In this document: piece after piece, positions 25,000 through 33,983 of the stretch
How positions within the stretch are numbered: position 1 is the stretch's first letter
How the letters are laid out: the number at the start of each line of letters is the position of its first letter
Source of the DNA: Pseudomonas sp. P818
GTDB taxonomy: Bacteria; Pseudomonadota; Gammaproteobacteria; Pseudomonadales; Pseudomonadaceae
Assembly (NCBI RefSeq): GCF_000418555.1
Contig: NZ_ATKM01000024.1
Location: forward strand, 124,001 to 188,000
Reading direction: 5' to 3'
Length of the DNA stretch: 64,000 nucleotides
The notes under the pieces: generated by a model
Seen by the model: the letters and a program-made list of their open reading frames with translations, nothing else
Databases searched by the model: none
What the model was told of the DNA's origin: nothing
Made by a program: the position numbers and the translations under genes

Positions 25000-26312
25000 T
25001 TGATGATGCTCTGCAAGGTGGCGATGCTGGCACCGAGTTCGGCGCTGGCACCGACCTCCTGGCGCAGGAAGCGTTCGAGGCTCGGCGCCAGCTGCACGGC
25101 GCGGTCGGTCTTGGCGTCCATGCCCGGGGTGTAGCCACCCAGCGGAATCAGCTCCTTGATCTTTTCATAGGTGCTGTAGAACTCCTTGAACTGGCGCCCG
25201 GCAGCCAGGTGCGCAGGCTCGCCGACCTGGCTCATGCAGCGGCTGACCGAGGCGGAAATGTCGATGGCCGGGTAGTGGCCGACATCGGCCAGGCGCCTTG
25301 AGAGCACGATATGCCCGTCGAGGATCGCGCGCGCGCAGTCGACGATCGGGTCCTGGTGGTCGTCGCCCTCGGCCAGCACGGTGTAGATGGCGCTCAGGCT
25401 GCCACTGCCGCTCTCGCCGTTGCCGGCGCTCTCCACCAGTTCCGGCAGCATGCCGAACACCGATGGCGGATAGCCCTTGGTCGCTGGCGGCTCGCCGAGG
25501 GCCAGGGCGATCTCGCGCTGGGCCATGGCGTAGCGGGTCAGCGAATCGACCAGCAGCAGCACGTCCTGGCCCTGATCGCGGAAATAGGCAGCGATGCTGT
25601 GGCACAGCTCGGTGGCCTTCAGGCGCATCAGCGGCGATTCGTTGGCCGGCGCTACCACCACCACGGCCTTGCGCAAGCCTTCCTCGCCAAGCGAATGGAG
25701 AATGAATTCCTGCACCTCGCGGCCGCGCTCACCGATCAGTCCGACCACCACCACGTCGGCCTTGGTCTGCCGGGTGATCATGCCCAGCAATACGCTCTTG
25801 CCCACCCCGGAGCCGGCGAACAGGCCGACGCGCTGGCCCTTGCCGAGGGTCAGCAGGCCGTTGATGGCGCGCACGCCGACATCCAGCGCGGCCTCCACCG
25901 GACGGCGCTTGAGCGGATTGACCGAAGGCAGCTCGACCGGCAACGGGTCGCGCCCGGAGAGCTTGCCGCGCTCGTCCAGCGGCTCGCCGAGGCCATTGAC
26001 CACGCGGCCGAGCCAGGATTCGTCGATCTGCAGCAGCGCCTCGTCCTTGGCCGGGAACACCCGCGAGCCAGCAGCCAGGCCGACCGGCTTCTTGAACGGC
26101 ATCAGGTAGGTGATGTCGCGGTTGAAGCCGACCACCTGCGCATCCAGCAGGCTGCCGTCGGCCTGCTCGACGCGGCAGCGCTGGCCGGTGCTGCGCTGGC
26201 AGCCGAGGCTCTCCAGGAGCATGCCGGAAACCCGCACCAGGCGCCCGGCCACCTTGGCCAGCTGCACGCCGTCGAGCGAGCGCAGCGCTTCGTCGAGTTT
26301 GTAATCAAGCAT
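24996..26312 (-). CDS. fliI: Flagellar export ATPase FliI
   Basis: A 438-residue type III secretion ATPase. Walker A AGSGVGKS is at residues 166-173, Walker B lies in DVLLLVDSLTRYA, and GEPPATKGYPPSVF is the characteristic F1-beta-like segment. The C-terminal region has the arginine-bearing AKTDRAVQL stretch. It drives unfolding and delivery of flagellar subunits to the FlhA gate with FliH and FliJ. It follows fliH after 16 bp and overlaps fliJ by four bases. Confidence 0.97.
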   Translation of the reverse strand: MLDYKLDEALRSLDGVQLAKVAGRLVRVSGMLLESLGCQRSTGQRCRVEQADGSLLDAQVVGFNRDITYLMPFKKPVGLAAGSRVFPAKDEALLQIDESWLGRVVNGLGEPLDERGKLSGRDPLPVELPSVNPLKRRPVEAALDVGVRAINGLLTLGKGQRVGLFAGSGVGKSVLLGMITRQTKADVVVVGLIGERGREVQEFILHSLGEEGLRKAVVVVAPANESPLMRLKATELCHSIAAYFRDQGQDVLLLVDSLTRYAMAQREIALALGEPPATKGYPPSVFGMLPELVESAGNGESGSGSLSAIYTVLAEGDDHQDPIVDCARAILDGHIVLSRRLADVGHYPAIDISASVSRCMSQVGEPAHLAAGRQFKEFYSTYEKIKELIPLGGYTPGMDAKTDRAVQLAPSLERFLRQEVGASAELGASIATLQSIIK

Positions 26313-26328
26313 CGGCGTCCGCTCCTGC

Positions 26329-27021
26329 TCAGGCTTCGGTCAGGTGCAGGTGTTCGGCCAGAGTGTCGATGCAGGCATCCAGACGCTGCTGGCACCCCAC
26401 GTCGGCTTCGGCCTGCGGCGTAATCACGCGGCACTCGCCCAGCGCCAGACGCTCGTCGGCCACCAGCTTCCAGCCGGCGGCACGCTCCGGCGCCACGGCC
26501 TTGATCCGCGCATACTCCTCGGGGCTGAGCAGTACCTGCACGTCTTCGGGCTCGCCCGGCATGCTCGCCAGCGCTTCCTCGACCAGCGCCAGCAACTGGG
26601 TCGGATGCAGCGTGAGTTCGCAGCGGATCACCTGCTGCGAGACCTTCTTCACCAGCTCCAGTAACTCCTGGCGGCGTTTGTGCTCAAGCTCGCCGAGATA
26701 GTGCTCGACCTTCTCGCTGATCTGCTGCAGCGGCTGCGCAGCCAGCTCGAACTCACGACGCCCCTCGCTGCGTCCTTGCTCTCGCCCGAGTTGCAGCCCC
26801 TCGTCGCGTCCCTGCTCGAAGCCGGCCTGACGCCCGGCTTCCTCGCCTTGCCGCAGGCCGTCCTGATAGCCCTTTTCGATGCCCTGCTGAAAGCCGTCGG
26901 CCATGGCCCGCTGCAGGCCGGCGGCATCGCCGCTCCAGTCCGCGGCCGGCTGGCTGCTTCGTGGCGGGAAGCGGTAGGCGCGCCACTGGCGGGCATCGCC
27001 CTTGATCACCTTGACCGTCAT
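26329..27021 (-). CDS. fliH: Flagellar export regulator FliH
   Basis: A 230-residue cytoplasmic protein that inhibits and tethers FliI. The start MTVKVIKGDARQWRAYRFPP is followed by a long glycine- and glutamine-rich stretch with GxxxG-type repeats (GIEKGYQDGLRQGEEAGRQAGFEQGRDEG), typical of FliH/YscL stalks, then a globular end. It starts one base after fliG's stop. Length is normal. Confidence 0.9.
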   Translation of the reverse strand: MTVKVIKGDARQWRAYRFPPRSSQPAADWSGDAAGLQRAMADGFQQGIEKGYQDGLRQGEEAGRQAGFEQGRDEGLQLGREQGRSEGRREFELAAQPLQQISEKVEHYLGELEHKRRQELLELVKKVSQQVIRCELTLHPTQLLALVEEALASMPGEPEDVQVLLSPEEYARIKAVAPERAAGWKLVADERLALGECRVITPQAEADVGCQQRLDACIDTLAEHLHLTEA

Positions 27022-27022
27022 C

Positions 27023-28087
27023 TCATTCCACCGTCTGTTCGCGGAACAGCTGCACCTGCAGCTCGCCGCTGGCCGACATTTCGCGGACCACGGCCATGAT
27101 GTCCTTGCGCACCTGCTCGACGCGGCTCAACGGCACCGGGCCCTGGCGGCGGTTGATCGACTCCATCTGCTGCGCCTGGCGCTTGGGCATGGCGCCCTGA
27201 ATGGCACGCACCAGCTCCGGCTCGGCGCCCTTGAGGGCAACCACCCACTCTTCCAGCGGCACGGCTTCGAGCAGCGCCTGCAGCACGTCCTGGTTCTGCC
27301 GCGAGAGGATGAAGAAGTCGTACATTTCGTCCTCGATGCGCTCGACCAGCTGGTCGTCATGGGCACGCAGCAGCTCGAACATCTGCCCGCGGTCGCCCTT
27401 GAAGCGGTTCATGATGTCCGCCGCCTGCTTGATGCCGCGCACCTGCGAGCCCTGGGTGCTGAGCACCGCCAGGCTGCGCTCGATCAGCTGCTCCAGCTCG
27501 GCGATGACGTCGCTGTTCACTTCGCTGAGATTGGCGATGCGGTACAGCAGCTCGTCCTGGCGCTCCTTGGGCATGCACTCGAGCACCTCGCTGGCCATGC
27601 CCGGCGGCAGGAAGGCGAGAAACACCGCCTGCATCTGCGCGTGCTCCTTGGCGATCAGCGCGGCGAACTGCTTGGGGTCGAGCCATTCCATCTTGGCCAT
27701 CTTGGCGCGGATCTCCTCGCCGTAGATGCTGTCGAGCAGCGAACGGGTGATCTCGCTACCCAGCGCCTTGCTGAGCATGCCGTCGAGGTAGCCACGCGAG
27801 GCGCCCTTGATGCTGCTCTGCTCCTTGTAGTCCTCGAAGAAGCGGCCGATGACGTCGGAGACCATCGGCTGCTTGACGTTGGACAGGCGCGCCATGGCCT
27901 GGCTGATGCTGACGATTTCCTCGCGCGAGAAGTGCTTGAGCACGCCAGCGGAAATCTCGTCGCCCATGCTCAGCATGAGGATTGCGGCCTGCTCGGAAGA
28001 ACTCAGCGAACGCTTCTGCACGCGCAGGCGCATTTCCTTGGCGGTGGAACCACCGCGGCCGTCAGGCTGGGTTGAGGTCTCGCTCAT
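27023..28087 (-). CDS. fliG: Flagellar motor switch protein FliG
   Basis: A 354-residue C-ring protein at the MS-ring surface; it takes torque from the stator. The armadillo-like middle and the C-terminal charged domain (MFELLRAHDDQLVERIEDEMYDFFILSRQ, then EEWVVALKGAEPELVRAIQGAMPKRQAQQM) are clear. It overlaps the end of fliF by 26 bp, which should couple the two, as MS-ring and switch must be made in fixed ratio. Confidence 0.95.
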   Translation of the reverse strand: MSETSTQPDGRGGSTAKEMRLRVQKRSLSSSEQAAILMLSMGDEISAGVLKHFSREEIVSISQAMARLSNVKQPMVSDVIGRFFEDYKEQSSIKGASRGYLDGMLSKALGSEITRSLLDSIYGEEIRAKMAKMEWLDPKQFAALIAKEHAQMQAVFLAFLPPGMASEVLECMPKERQDELLYRIANLSEVNSDVIAELEQLIERSLAVLSTQGSQVRGIKQAADIMNRFKGDRGQMFELLRAHDDQLVERIEDEMYDFFILSRQNQDVLQALLEAVPLEEWVVALKGAEPELVRAIQGAMPKRQAQQMESINRRQGPVPLSRVEQVRKDIMAVVREMSASGELQVQLFREQTVE

Positions 28088-29756
28088 TGCGTCCTATCCA
28101 TTGTTTGATGACTTCCGAGACGCGCTCGGGATCGTTCTTGGCCAACATCTGCAGGTGTTCGATCTGTAGTTCCAGGCCCGAGCCGGGCGCCGGCAGGCGA
28201 ATCTCCGACAAGGGGCTGAGTTCGCCGAGCACAGTAGCCCCCGGCGCGTCGTCACCGACGCGGGCCAGCAGGCGTTCTGCCGCCCGCTCGGCATGCAGGG
28301 CGAGCTGATCATCGCCCTCGGCCACCGCCGGCAACCCCGTCTGGTTGCGCTGGCTCAGGCTGCGCACCGCAGGACGCACCACCATCAGCAACAGCAGCAG
28401 GCTGATCAGGGCGAACACGCCGAGCTTGGCTAGGTCATGCACCTTTGAGTTTTCCCACCAGGGCAGCAGATACTCACCCGCACCACCAATGCCGGCATCG
28501 GTGAAGGGGAAGACGCTCAGCGTCAGCAGGTCGCCGCGCGCCTGATTGAAACCCACGGCGCTCTTGACCATGGCCGCAAGCTCCTCGCGCGCCTCGGGCG
28601 TCCAGCCGCCTTCCGGCGCCACCGCCGCATTGAGCACCACGGCGATGCTCTGTTGACGCAGGCTGAAGGGCGCGTGTTTGACGTGGGTGATGCTCTGGTC
28701 GTAATCGAGCTGCCGGTTGGATTCCTTGCGCAGCGAAGTCGCCGCCTGGTTGGCGTTGTCGCCCTGGGCGCCTGCCTGTGCCTGCTGGTTGGCGGCCTGA
28801 TTGGCCGGCGGGGCCGGTTGCGGCGGGCGATTGGCCAGCGAACCGGGTACGCCGAGAGCCAGTTGGTCGAGCACGCTTTCGTCACGCAGCACTTCATTGC
28901 GCAGGCGCGGGTTCTCGCCATAGGCCTGGAAGGTTTCTTCCTTCTGGCTGAAGTCGATGTCGGCCGACACGCTGATACGGTAGTTGCCGCCACCGAGCAC
29001 CGGCGCCAGCACCGCTTCGGCATTGGCGACCGCCTTGCTCTGATAGTCATCGACCACCTGCCAGTTCTGCACCGGGCCGCCGAGGGTATCGATGCCGCGC
29101 GAGAGCAACGCGCCGTACTGATCGACCACCTGCACGTTGCCGGCCTCGAGCTGCGGCACGCTACCGGCCACCAGATTGACGATGGCGCTGACCTGTTCCG
29201 GCGTCAGCTTGTAGCCCGGCGCCAGCTGCAACATCACCGAGGCCTTGCCCGGCTCGCGCTTGCCGACCACGAAGGAACTGCTCTCCTGCAACGCCAGGTG
29301 CACGCGGGCGCCCTCCACGCCCTTGAGCGCCATCACGGTGCGGGCCAGCTCGCCCTCCAGGCTGCGCTTGAGGCGCACATCCTGAACGAACTGGCTGGTG
29401 CCCAGCGGCTCGTCCTTGTCGAACAGCTCGTAGCCCGCCGGCACCTTGACCTGCACGCCCTTGGCCGCCAGCAGCATGCGCGCGCGGCCGAGCTGATCCT
29501 CGCGCACCAGCACCTGCCCACTTTGCGGATGCAAGCGGTAGCTGATGGCGTCGCCGTCAAGCACCTGCATCACCTCGGCGGCCGGATAAGCCTCGCCGGT
29601 GCCGTACAGCGGGCGGAAAGAGCCCTGGTCACGCCAGAGGTAGAACACCACGCCAACGGCCAGCAACGCGGCGATCACCGCGAGGCCGATCAGAGTCATG
29701 CGCGGATCGAGTTTCAGCCCGTGTTCAGGCAGCTTGCTTCTTATGGTCTGCAGCAC
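28062..29756 (-). CDS. fliF: MS-ring protein FliF
   Basis: A 564-residue inner-membrane protein that forms the MS ring. Two membrane segments frame a large periplasmic part: MTLIGLAVIAALLAVGVVFYLW near residue 25 and LAKLGVFALISLLLLLMVV near residue 440. Ring-building motifs include DQLGRARMLLAAKGV and HVKHAPFSLRQQSIAVVLNA. A Gln/Ala-rich linker near residue 320 is characteristic. The start is a GTG at 29756, about 20 bp after fliE, with GGGGA upstream. Confidence 0.95.
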   Translation of the reverse strand: MLQTIRSKLPEHGLKLDPRMTLIGLAVIAALLAVGVVFYLWRDQGSFRPLYGTGEAYPAAEVMQVLDGDAISYRLHPQSGQVLVREDQLGRARMLLAAKGVQVKVPAGYELFDKDEPLGTSQFVQDVRLKRSLEGELARTVMALKGVEGARVHLALQESSSFVVGKREPGKASVMLQLAPGYKLTPEQVSAIVNLVAGSVPQLEAGNVQVVDQYGALLSRGIDTLGGPVQNWQVVDDYQSKAVANAEAVLAPVLGGGNYRISVSADIDFSQKEETFQAYGENPRLRNEVLRDESVLDQLALGVPGSLANRPPQPAPPANQAANQQAQAGAQGDNANQAATSLRKESNRQLDYDQSITHVKHAPFSLRQQSIAVVLNAAVAPEGGWTPEAREELAAMVKSAVGFNQARGDLLTLSVFPFTDAGIGGAGEYLLPWWENSKVHDLAKLGVFALISLLLLLMVVRPAVRSLSQRNQTGLPAVAEGDDQLALHAERAAERLLARVGDDAPGATVLGELSPLSEIRLPAPGSGLELQIEHLQMLAKNDPERVSEVIKQWIGRNERDLNPA

Positions 29757-29775
29757 GCGTCAGTCCCCAATCCGC

Positions 29776-30111
29776 TTACAGCGGCATCTTCATGATGTCG
29801 TCGAAAGCACTGGATAGCTTGTTGCGCACCTGCATCAGGGCGCTGAACGAAACGCTGGCCTTCTGGCTCTCGATCATCGCTCCCACCAGGTCATCGCTCT
29901 GCCCGCTGTCCACGGCTGCCATCAGCGCGCCGGAGCGATGCTGCTGCGCATCCACCGCGCGCACCGCGTCGTCGAAGGCGGCGGCGAAACCTGCCTCGCC
30001 GGGCTGCCCGGCAAAGGCTTGCGCCGGCTTGATCGGCGAGGCTTCGCCGAGGTTCTTCATCTGCTCCATACGGCCCAACAGGTCCTGCTGCACCTGGCTA
30101 ATCGTATTCAT
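29776..30111 (-). CDS. fliE: Flagellar rod-MS ring junction protein FliE
   Basis: A 111-residue protein that joins the rod to the MS ring. The C-terminal part (ALMAAVDSGQSDDLVGAMIESQKASVSFSALMQVRNKL) carries the FliE signature with the conserved ASVSF and QVRNKL. It is second in the leftward operon, 12 bp after the sigma-54 regulator. Confidence 0.93.
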   Translation of the reverse strand: MNTISQVQQDLLGRMEQMKNLGEASPIKPAQAFAGQPGEAGFAAAFDDAVRAVDAQQHRSGALMAAVDSGQSDDLVGAMIESQKASVSFSALMQVRNKLSSAFDDIMKMPL

Positions 30112-30123
30112 CCTTTGCTTCTC

Positions 30124-31533
30124 CTAGACGGGAATCTGAACGCCCTGCTCACGCATGGCGTTAAGGCGATAGCGCAGCGCGCGCGGGGTCATGCCAAGGC
30201 TTTCGGCGGCCTTGGTCTTGTGCCCGCCGAAACGGCGGATGGTGTCGATCACGTGCTGGTACTCGGCCCATTTGCCACTCGCGCGCAGGGCTGCCTTGCC
30301 GCCTTCGGGCACCTGTGGCTGCAGACGTGGCGCCTGTTCTGCCGCGCTGCTCACGGGCACGCTCAGACCCAGGTCCTGAGCCTGGATGTACAGGCCATTG
30401 CGCAGAATCAGCGCGCGCTGCAGGCAGTTCTCCAGCTCGCGCACATTGCCCGGCCAGTCATGCGCCAGCAGCGCGCGGCAGGCATCTTCGGTGAGCAGTT
30501 CATGGCGTGCATCCTGCGGCGCGTACTGGCGAATGAAGCGGCGCGCCAGGGCCAGCACGTCTTCCTTGCGCTCACGCAGCGGGCTGATGTGCAGCGGCAG
30601 TACATCGAGACGGAACATGAGATCGGCGCGGAAACGGCCCTCGGCCACTTCCTGCTGCAGATCACGGTTGGTGGCGGCGATGATGCGCACGTCCAGGGCG
30701 ATTTCGCGGCGCCCGCCCAGGCGCTCGACGCGCTGCTCTTGCAGCACGCGCAGCAGCTTGGCCTGCAGCCCCAGCGGCAACTCGCCGATCTCGTCGAGCA
30801 ACAGCGTGCCGCCGTTGGCCAGTTCGAACTTGCCCGGCTGGGCGCTGACCGCGCCGGTGAAGGCGCCCTTCTCATGCCCGAACAGAATGGATTCGAGCAT
30901 CTGCTCGGGAATAGCCGCGCAGTTCACGGCAATGAAGGGCGCATCGTCCTGAGCCGAGAAACGGTGGATGTAGCGCGCCATCAGCTCCTTGCCGGTGCCG
31001 GTCTCGCCGGTGATCAGAATGGGCGCACGGGTCATGGCCACACGCTGGGCCATGGCCAGCAGGCGGCGGCCGGCCTGCGAGCAGGAAACGAAACCCTCTT
31101 CGCCGGAGCTGGCCGACTCCTGACGACGCAGCAAGGCACTGAGCTGGGCTTCGCTGAATGGCGCCAGCAGATAATCGACGCAGCCCAGCTCGAGTAGCGC
31201 GGCGGCCTTTTCCTGATCGGCATACTCCACCACCGGCACTACGCCGACGCGACCGACCTGGCGCAGGATGGCGCCCATCTGAGCATACAGGGTGCTGCCG
31301 GCCAGGCTGCTGACGAACACCAGCACCAGGCTGGCATCTTCAAGCGCGGCCGGATCCAGCTCCAGGCAGCTGGCAAAACGCCGAACCGGATACCCCTGGC
31401 GCTGCAGTCCGCCGGTCAGCAGTCGTTCGCTGGCGGCATCGGCCTGGCCGATCACGACTATATGTTGCTGCCCCAGCTGTTCATCGAACAGCTCGTCGCA
31501 GGCGTAACTTACCGTTTGAGTTGAATGCTTCAA
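30124..31533 (-). CDS. lafK: Sigma-54-dependent lateral flagellar activator (LafK type)
   Basis: A 469-residue enhancer-binding protein. The receiver-like N-terminus (about 22-135) lacks the normal Asp acceptor (LVFVSS) and the KP signature (LLAPF), so it is probably a pseudo-receiver as in FleQ. The AAA+ domain has Walker A GETGTGKE (176-183), GAFTGA (223-228) and Walker B GTLLLDEIG. A Fis-type HTH ends the protein (HKTKAAESLGMTPRALRYRL). The start is a TTG at 31533 with GGTGAT six bases before it. It heads the fliE-fliJ arm; name by analogy with Vibrio LafK. Confidence 0.88.
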   Translation of the reverse strand: MKHSTQTVSYACDELFDEQLGQQHIVVIGQADAASERLLTGGLQRQGYPVRRFASCLELDPAALEDASLVLVFVSSLAGSTLYAQMGAILRQVGRVGVVPVVEYADQEKAAALLELGCVDYLLAPFSEAQLSALLRRQESASSGEEGFVSCSQAGRRLLAMAQRVAMTRAPILITGETGTGKELMARYIHRFSAQDDAPFIAVNCAAIPEQMLESILFGHEKGAFTGAVSAQPGKFELANGGTLLLDEIGELPLGLQAKLLRVLQEQRVERLGGRREIALDVRIIAATNRDLQQEVAEGRFRADLMFRLDVLPLHISPLRERKEDVLALARRFIRQYAPQDARHELLTEDACRALLAHDWPGNVRELENCLQRALILRNGLYIQAQDLGLSVPVSSAAEQAPRLQPQVPEGGKAALRASGKWAEYQHVIDTIRRFGGHKTKAAESLGMTPRALRYRLNAMREQGVQIPV

Positions 31534-32011
31534 GGTAAATCACCCGATGTCTTCATGAGCCAGGCGGCGGCATACGACCCCGTGTTCAAAACTGCCAAAC
31601 AGATGACAGATTTTTTTCACTTGGCCCCTTAATCTTTCGAAACTTTCCGTCGCTCTTATTGGTCAACTTCGGCAGCACTGGATGGCCTGCCTATATGTGC
31701 GCGACGGATCACGGCGCGAACGTTAACAAGCGCACAAAAAATCGCCGAATTACTTGCTGTTATTTTCTATCAATGCTGGCAAGCCGCCATCAAAAACAGC
31801 ATTTGATATCTATTGATTTAATTTCCCGACCTCCCTCCGCCTAGACTCCCCCTCGTCATCACTGGGCTGCAGCGCTGCGCCCGGATGATTTTCGACGCCA
31901 TGGCCCCTGCGCTGCTGCTGCGGCCCGCCGGCATATCAAAACGTCCTCTGCACGCCCAGCGAAGTGCTCGCTGGTGCACTCGCAGTTACAACCAGGAATA
32001 CAGCCCACAAC
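31534..32011. other. Divergent AT-rich control region between lafK and fliM
   Basis: No gene is visible in 478 bp. From about 31600 to 31850 the DNA is clearly more AT-rich than its flanks, typical of silenced or regulated promoters of acquired loci. It must hold the promoters for both flagellar arms. A sigma-54-like sequence is listed separately. An in-frame GTG at 31964 could extend FliM by 16 residues, but they show no conserved motif. Confidence 0.6.
31901..31917 (+). promoter_or_regulatory. Candidate sigma-54 promoter for fliM
   Basis: TGGCCCCTGCGCTGCTG has GG and GC ten bases apart, the -24/-12 pattern (consensus TGGCACG-N4-TTGCW). It lies about 95 bp upstream of the fliM ATG and would fit activation by the neighbouring sigma-54 activator. 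The region is GC-rich, so chance matches are possible. Confidence 0.3.
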
Positions 32012-32851
32012 ATGACCGGGATTAAAAAAGTCCTTCATGGCGTGCCCGCCGACAGTCTGACCCGGTTGAAACCGCAGAAACTTGGCCGGCACTATCACAA
32101 GATCCCCAACTATATTCGCGAGCTTTCTAGCAAATATCCGCGAATCATCAGCGACTACTTTCTGCGCAACTATCGAATCAATCTCGAACTGCTTCGGGTC
32201 GATGTTCACGAGCAGGTAGATAAAGAAGCCGAGTGTCTCTATCGCTCGCCACTGGGCAAGGTCGGCTTCGCCATGGACCGCCCTCTGCTGACCGAAGCGC
32301 TGGAGTGCTACTACGGCGGCACCTGTCTGCCCAACCATGAAGAGACACCGGTAAGCACCTCGGAACAACGCATGCGCACGCGTCTGGGTCTGGACGTCAG
32401 CCAGCTGTTCGCCCGCTCGATTCTCGCCGGGCAGACCTTCGGCAAGCTCGAGCCGTACGACAACACCTATGACGAGACCACCTGGGAGTACGTGGCGCAG
32501 TTCCACTTCCCCAGCCACATCACCGGCAGCCAGGCATCGATCTTCATCTATCTGGATACACAGCTGGTCGATGAGCTGACCAACCGCCTGACACCCCCGG
32601 CACCGGTGGCCCAGAGCGGCAACTCGCTCAATCAGATTCGCCAGCTGCCGGTACGCCTGGACTGCGTGGTGGCCAGCCTGCAGATGCCCTTGTCGCAGGT
32701 TCTCGCCCTGCGCCCCGGCGACATCCTGCCGATGCGCCTGCTGGAGCGCTGCGACGTGCAGATCAACCAGCAGAAGCTGTTTCGCGGCGCCATCTTCGAA
32801 GACGACGGCTCCTTGTTCCTGACTTCTCTTGAGAGCGTGAAGACCCCATGA
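32012..32851 (+). CDS. fliM: Flagellar motor switch protein FliM (lateral)
   Basis: A 279-residue C-ring protein, shorter than the 320-330 residues of primary FliM. The middle domain (ECYYGGTCLPNHEETPVSTSEQRMRTRLGLDVS) and the SpoA-type end (LPVRLDCVVASLQMPLSQVLALRPGDILPM) are clear. The N-terminal EIDALL-type CheY-binding motif of primary FliM is missing, so direct switching by CheY is doubtful. The start at 32012 opens MTGIKKVLHGVPADS. It overlaps fliN by four bases. Confidence 0.92.
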   Translation: MTGIKKVLHGVPADSLTRLKPQKLGRHYHKIPNYIRELSSKYPRIISDYFLRNYRINLELLRVDVHEQVDKEAECLYRSPLGKVGFAMDRPLLTEALECYYGGTCLPNHEETPVSTSEQRMRTRLGLDVSQLFARSILAGQTFGKLEPYDNTYDETTWEYVAQFHFPSHITGSQASIFIYLDTQLVDELTNRLTPPAPVAQSGNSLNQIRQLPVRLDCVVASLQMPLSQVLALRPGDILPMRLLERCDVQINQQKLFRGAIFEDDGSLFLTSLESVKTP

Positions 32852-33219
32852 GCAGCCCCATTTCCGATAATGATTTCGACAGCCTGATCAACGATGCCGG
32901 CCTCAACCTCGACGAGCCCGTCAGCGAGCCCGTCGCGGAGCAGGCGCCCGCCAGCCTGCCGCAGCAGGACCTGAGCTTCTTCGGCAAGATTCCGGTCAAC
33001 GTCACCCTGGAAGTGGCCTCCACCGAGATCACCCTCAAGGAGCTGATGGATGTCGACGCCGGCAGCGTGATCGCCCTCGACAAGCTGGCCGGCGAACCGC
33101 TGGACGTGAAGGTCAACGGTGCCCTGTTCGCCAAGGCCGAAGTGGTGGTGATGAACGGCAACTACGGCCTGCGCATCGTCGAGCTGTCCGGCAGCGGCCT
33201 CAACGGGCTGGGCGTGTGA
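32848..33219 (+). CDS. fliN: Flagellar motor switch protein FliN
   Basis: A 123-residue C-ring protein. The C-terminal SpoA domain is clear (IPVNVTLEVASTEITLKELMDVDAGSVIALDKLAGEPLDVKVNGALFAKAEVVVMNGNYGLRI); the N-terminal 40 residues are acidic and Pro-rich. FliN forms the base of the ring with FliM and docks FliH. Four-base overlaps with both fliM and fliP show translational coupling. Confidence 0.94.
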   Translation: MSSPISDNDFDSLINDAGLNLDEPVSEPVAEQAPASLPQQDLSFFGKIPVNVTLEVASTEITLKELMDVDAGSVIALDKLAGEPLDVKVNGALFAKAEVVVMNGNYGLRIVELSGSGLNGLGV

Positions 33220-33971
33220 TGCTGCGCCGGCTGCTGCGACTCGGCCTGCTGCTGGCGGCCCTGTGCTGCCCGCTGCTGGCCCAGGCGGCTGGCGGCGACA
33301 TCACCCTGTTCAACTTCAACGACAGCGAAGACGGCCAGACCCTCAGCGTCAAACTGCAGATCCTGCTGATCATGACGCTGCTGGGCTTTCTCCCGGCCAT
33401 GCTGATGATGATGACCTGCTTCACCCGCTTCATCATCGTCCTGGCCATCCTGCGCCAGGCCATCGGCCTGCAGCAGAGCCCACCCAACCCGGTACTGATC
33501 GGCATTGCCCTGTGCCTCACCCTGCTGGTGATGCGCCCGGTGTGGCAAGAGATGTACACCGAGGCCTATGTGCCCTTCGAAGCCGACCAGATCAGCCTCG
33601 AGCAGGGGCTGGGCGAAGGCAAGCGCATCATCAGCCAGTTCATGTTGGCGCAGACCAGCAAGAACTCGCTGGAAACCCTGGTCGCCCTGGCCGGCGAAGA
33701 GCTGCCTGAGGACCTCGCCCAGCTGGACTTTTCCCTGCTGCTGCCGGCCTTCGTACTGAGCGAGCTGAAAACCGCCTTCCAGCTCGGCTTCATGATCTTC
33801 GTGCCCTTTCTGGTGATCGACCTGGTGGTGGCCAGCGTACTCATGGCGATGGGCATGATGATGCTCTCGCCAATGATGATCTCGCTGCCGTTCAAGCTGC
33901 TGGTCTTCGTGCTGGTCGACGGCTGGACGCTGCTGGTCGGCACCCTTACCACCAGTATCCAGCCCTATTAG
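33216..33971 (+). CDS. fliP: Flagellar export gate protein FliP
   Basis: A 251-residue export-gate protein with a cleavable signal peptide (MLRRLLRLGLLLAALCCPLLAQA). The signature LQILLIMTLLGFLPAMLMMMTCFTRFIIVLAILRQAIGLQQSPPNPVLIG is intact, as are the later ELKTAFQLGFMIFVPFLVIDLVVAS and LPFKLLVFVLVDGWTLL. It builds the FliPQR core. No fliO lies between fliN and fliP, as in other lateral systems. Confidence 0.96.
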   Translation: MMLRRLLRLGLLLAALCCPLLAQAAGGDITLFNFNDSEDGQTLSVKLQILLIMTLLGFLPAMLMMMTCFTRFIIVLAILRQAIGLQQSPPNPVLIGIALCLTLLVMRPVWQEMYTEAYVPFEADQISLEQGLGEGKRIISQFMLAQTSKNSLETLVALAGEELPEDLAQLDFSLLLPAFVLSELKTAFQLGFMIFVPFLVIDLVVASVLMAMGMMMLSPMMISLPFKLLVFVLVDGWTLLVGTLTTSIQPY

Positions 33972-33983
33972 CGAGGCCTTGCG

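Noticed and set aside
31659..31844. Short open frame between lafK and fliM
   Set aside because: AT-rich, no ribosome site, no similarity; the region is better explained as promoter DNA.
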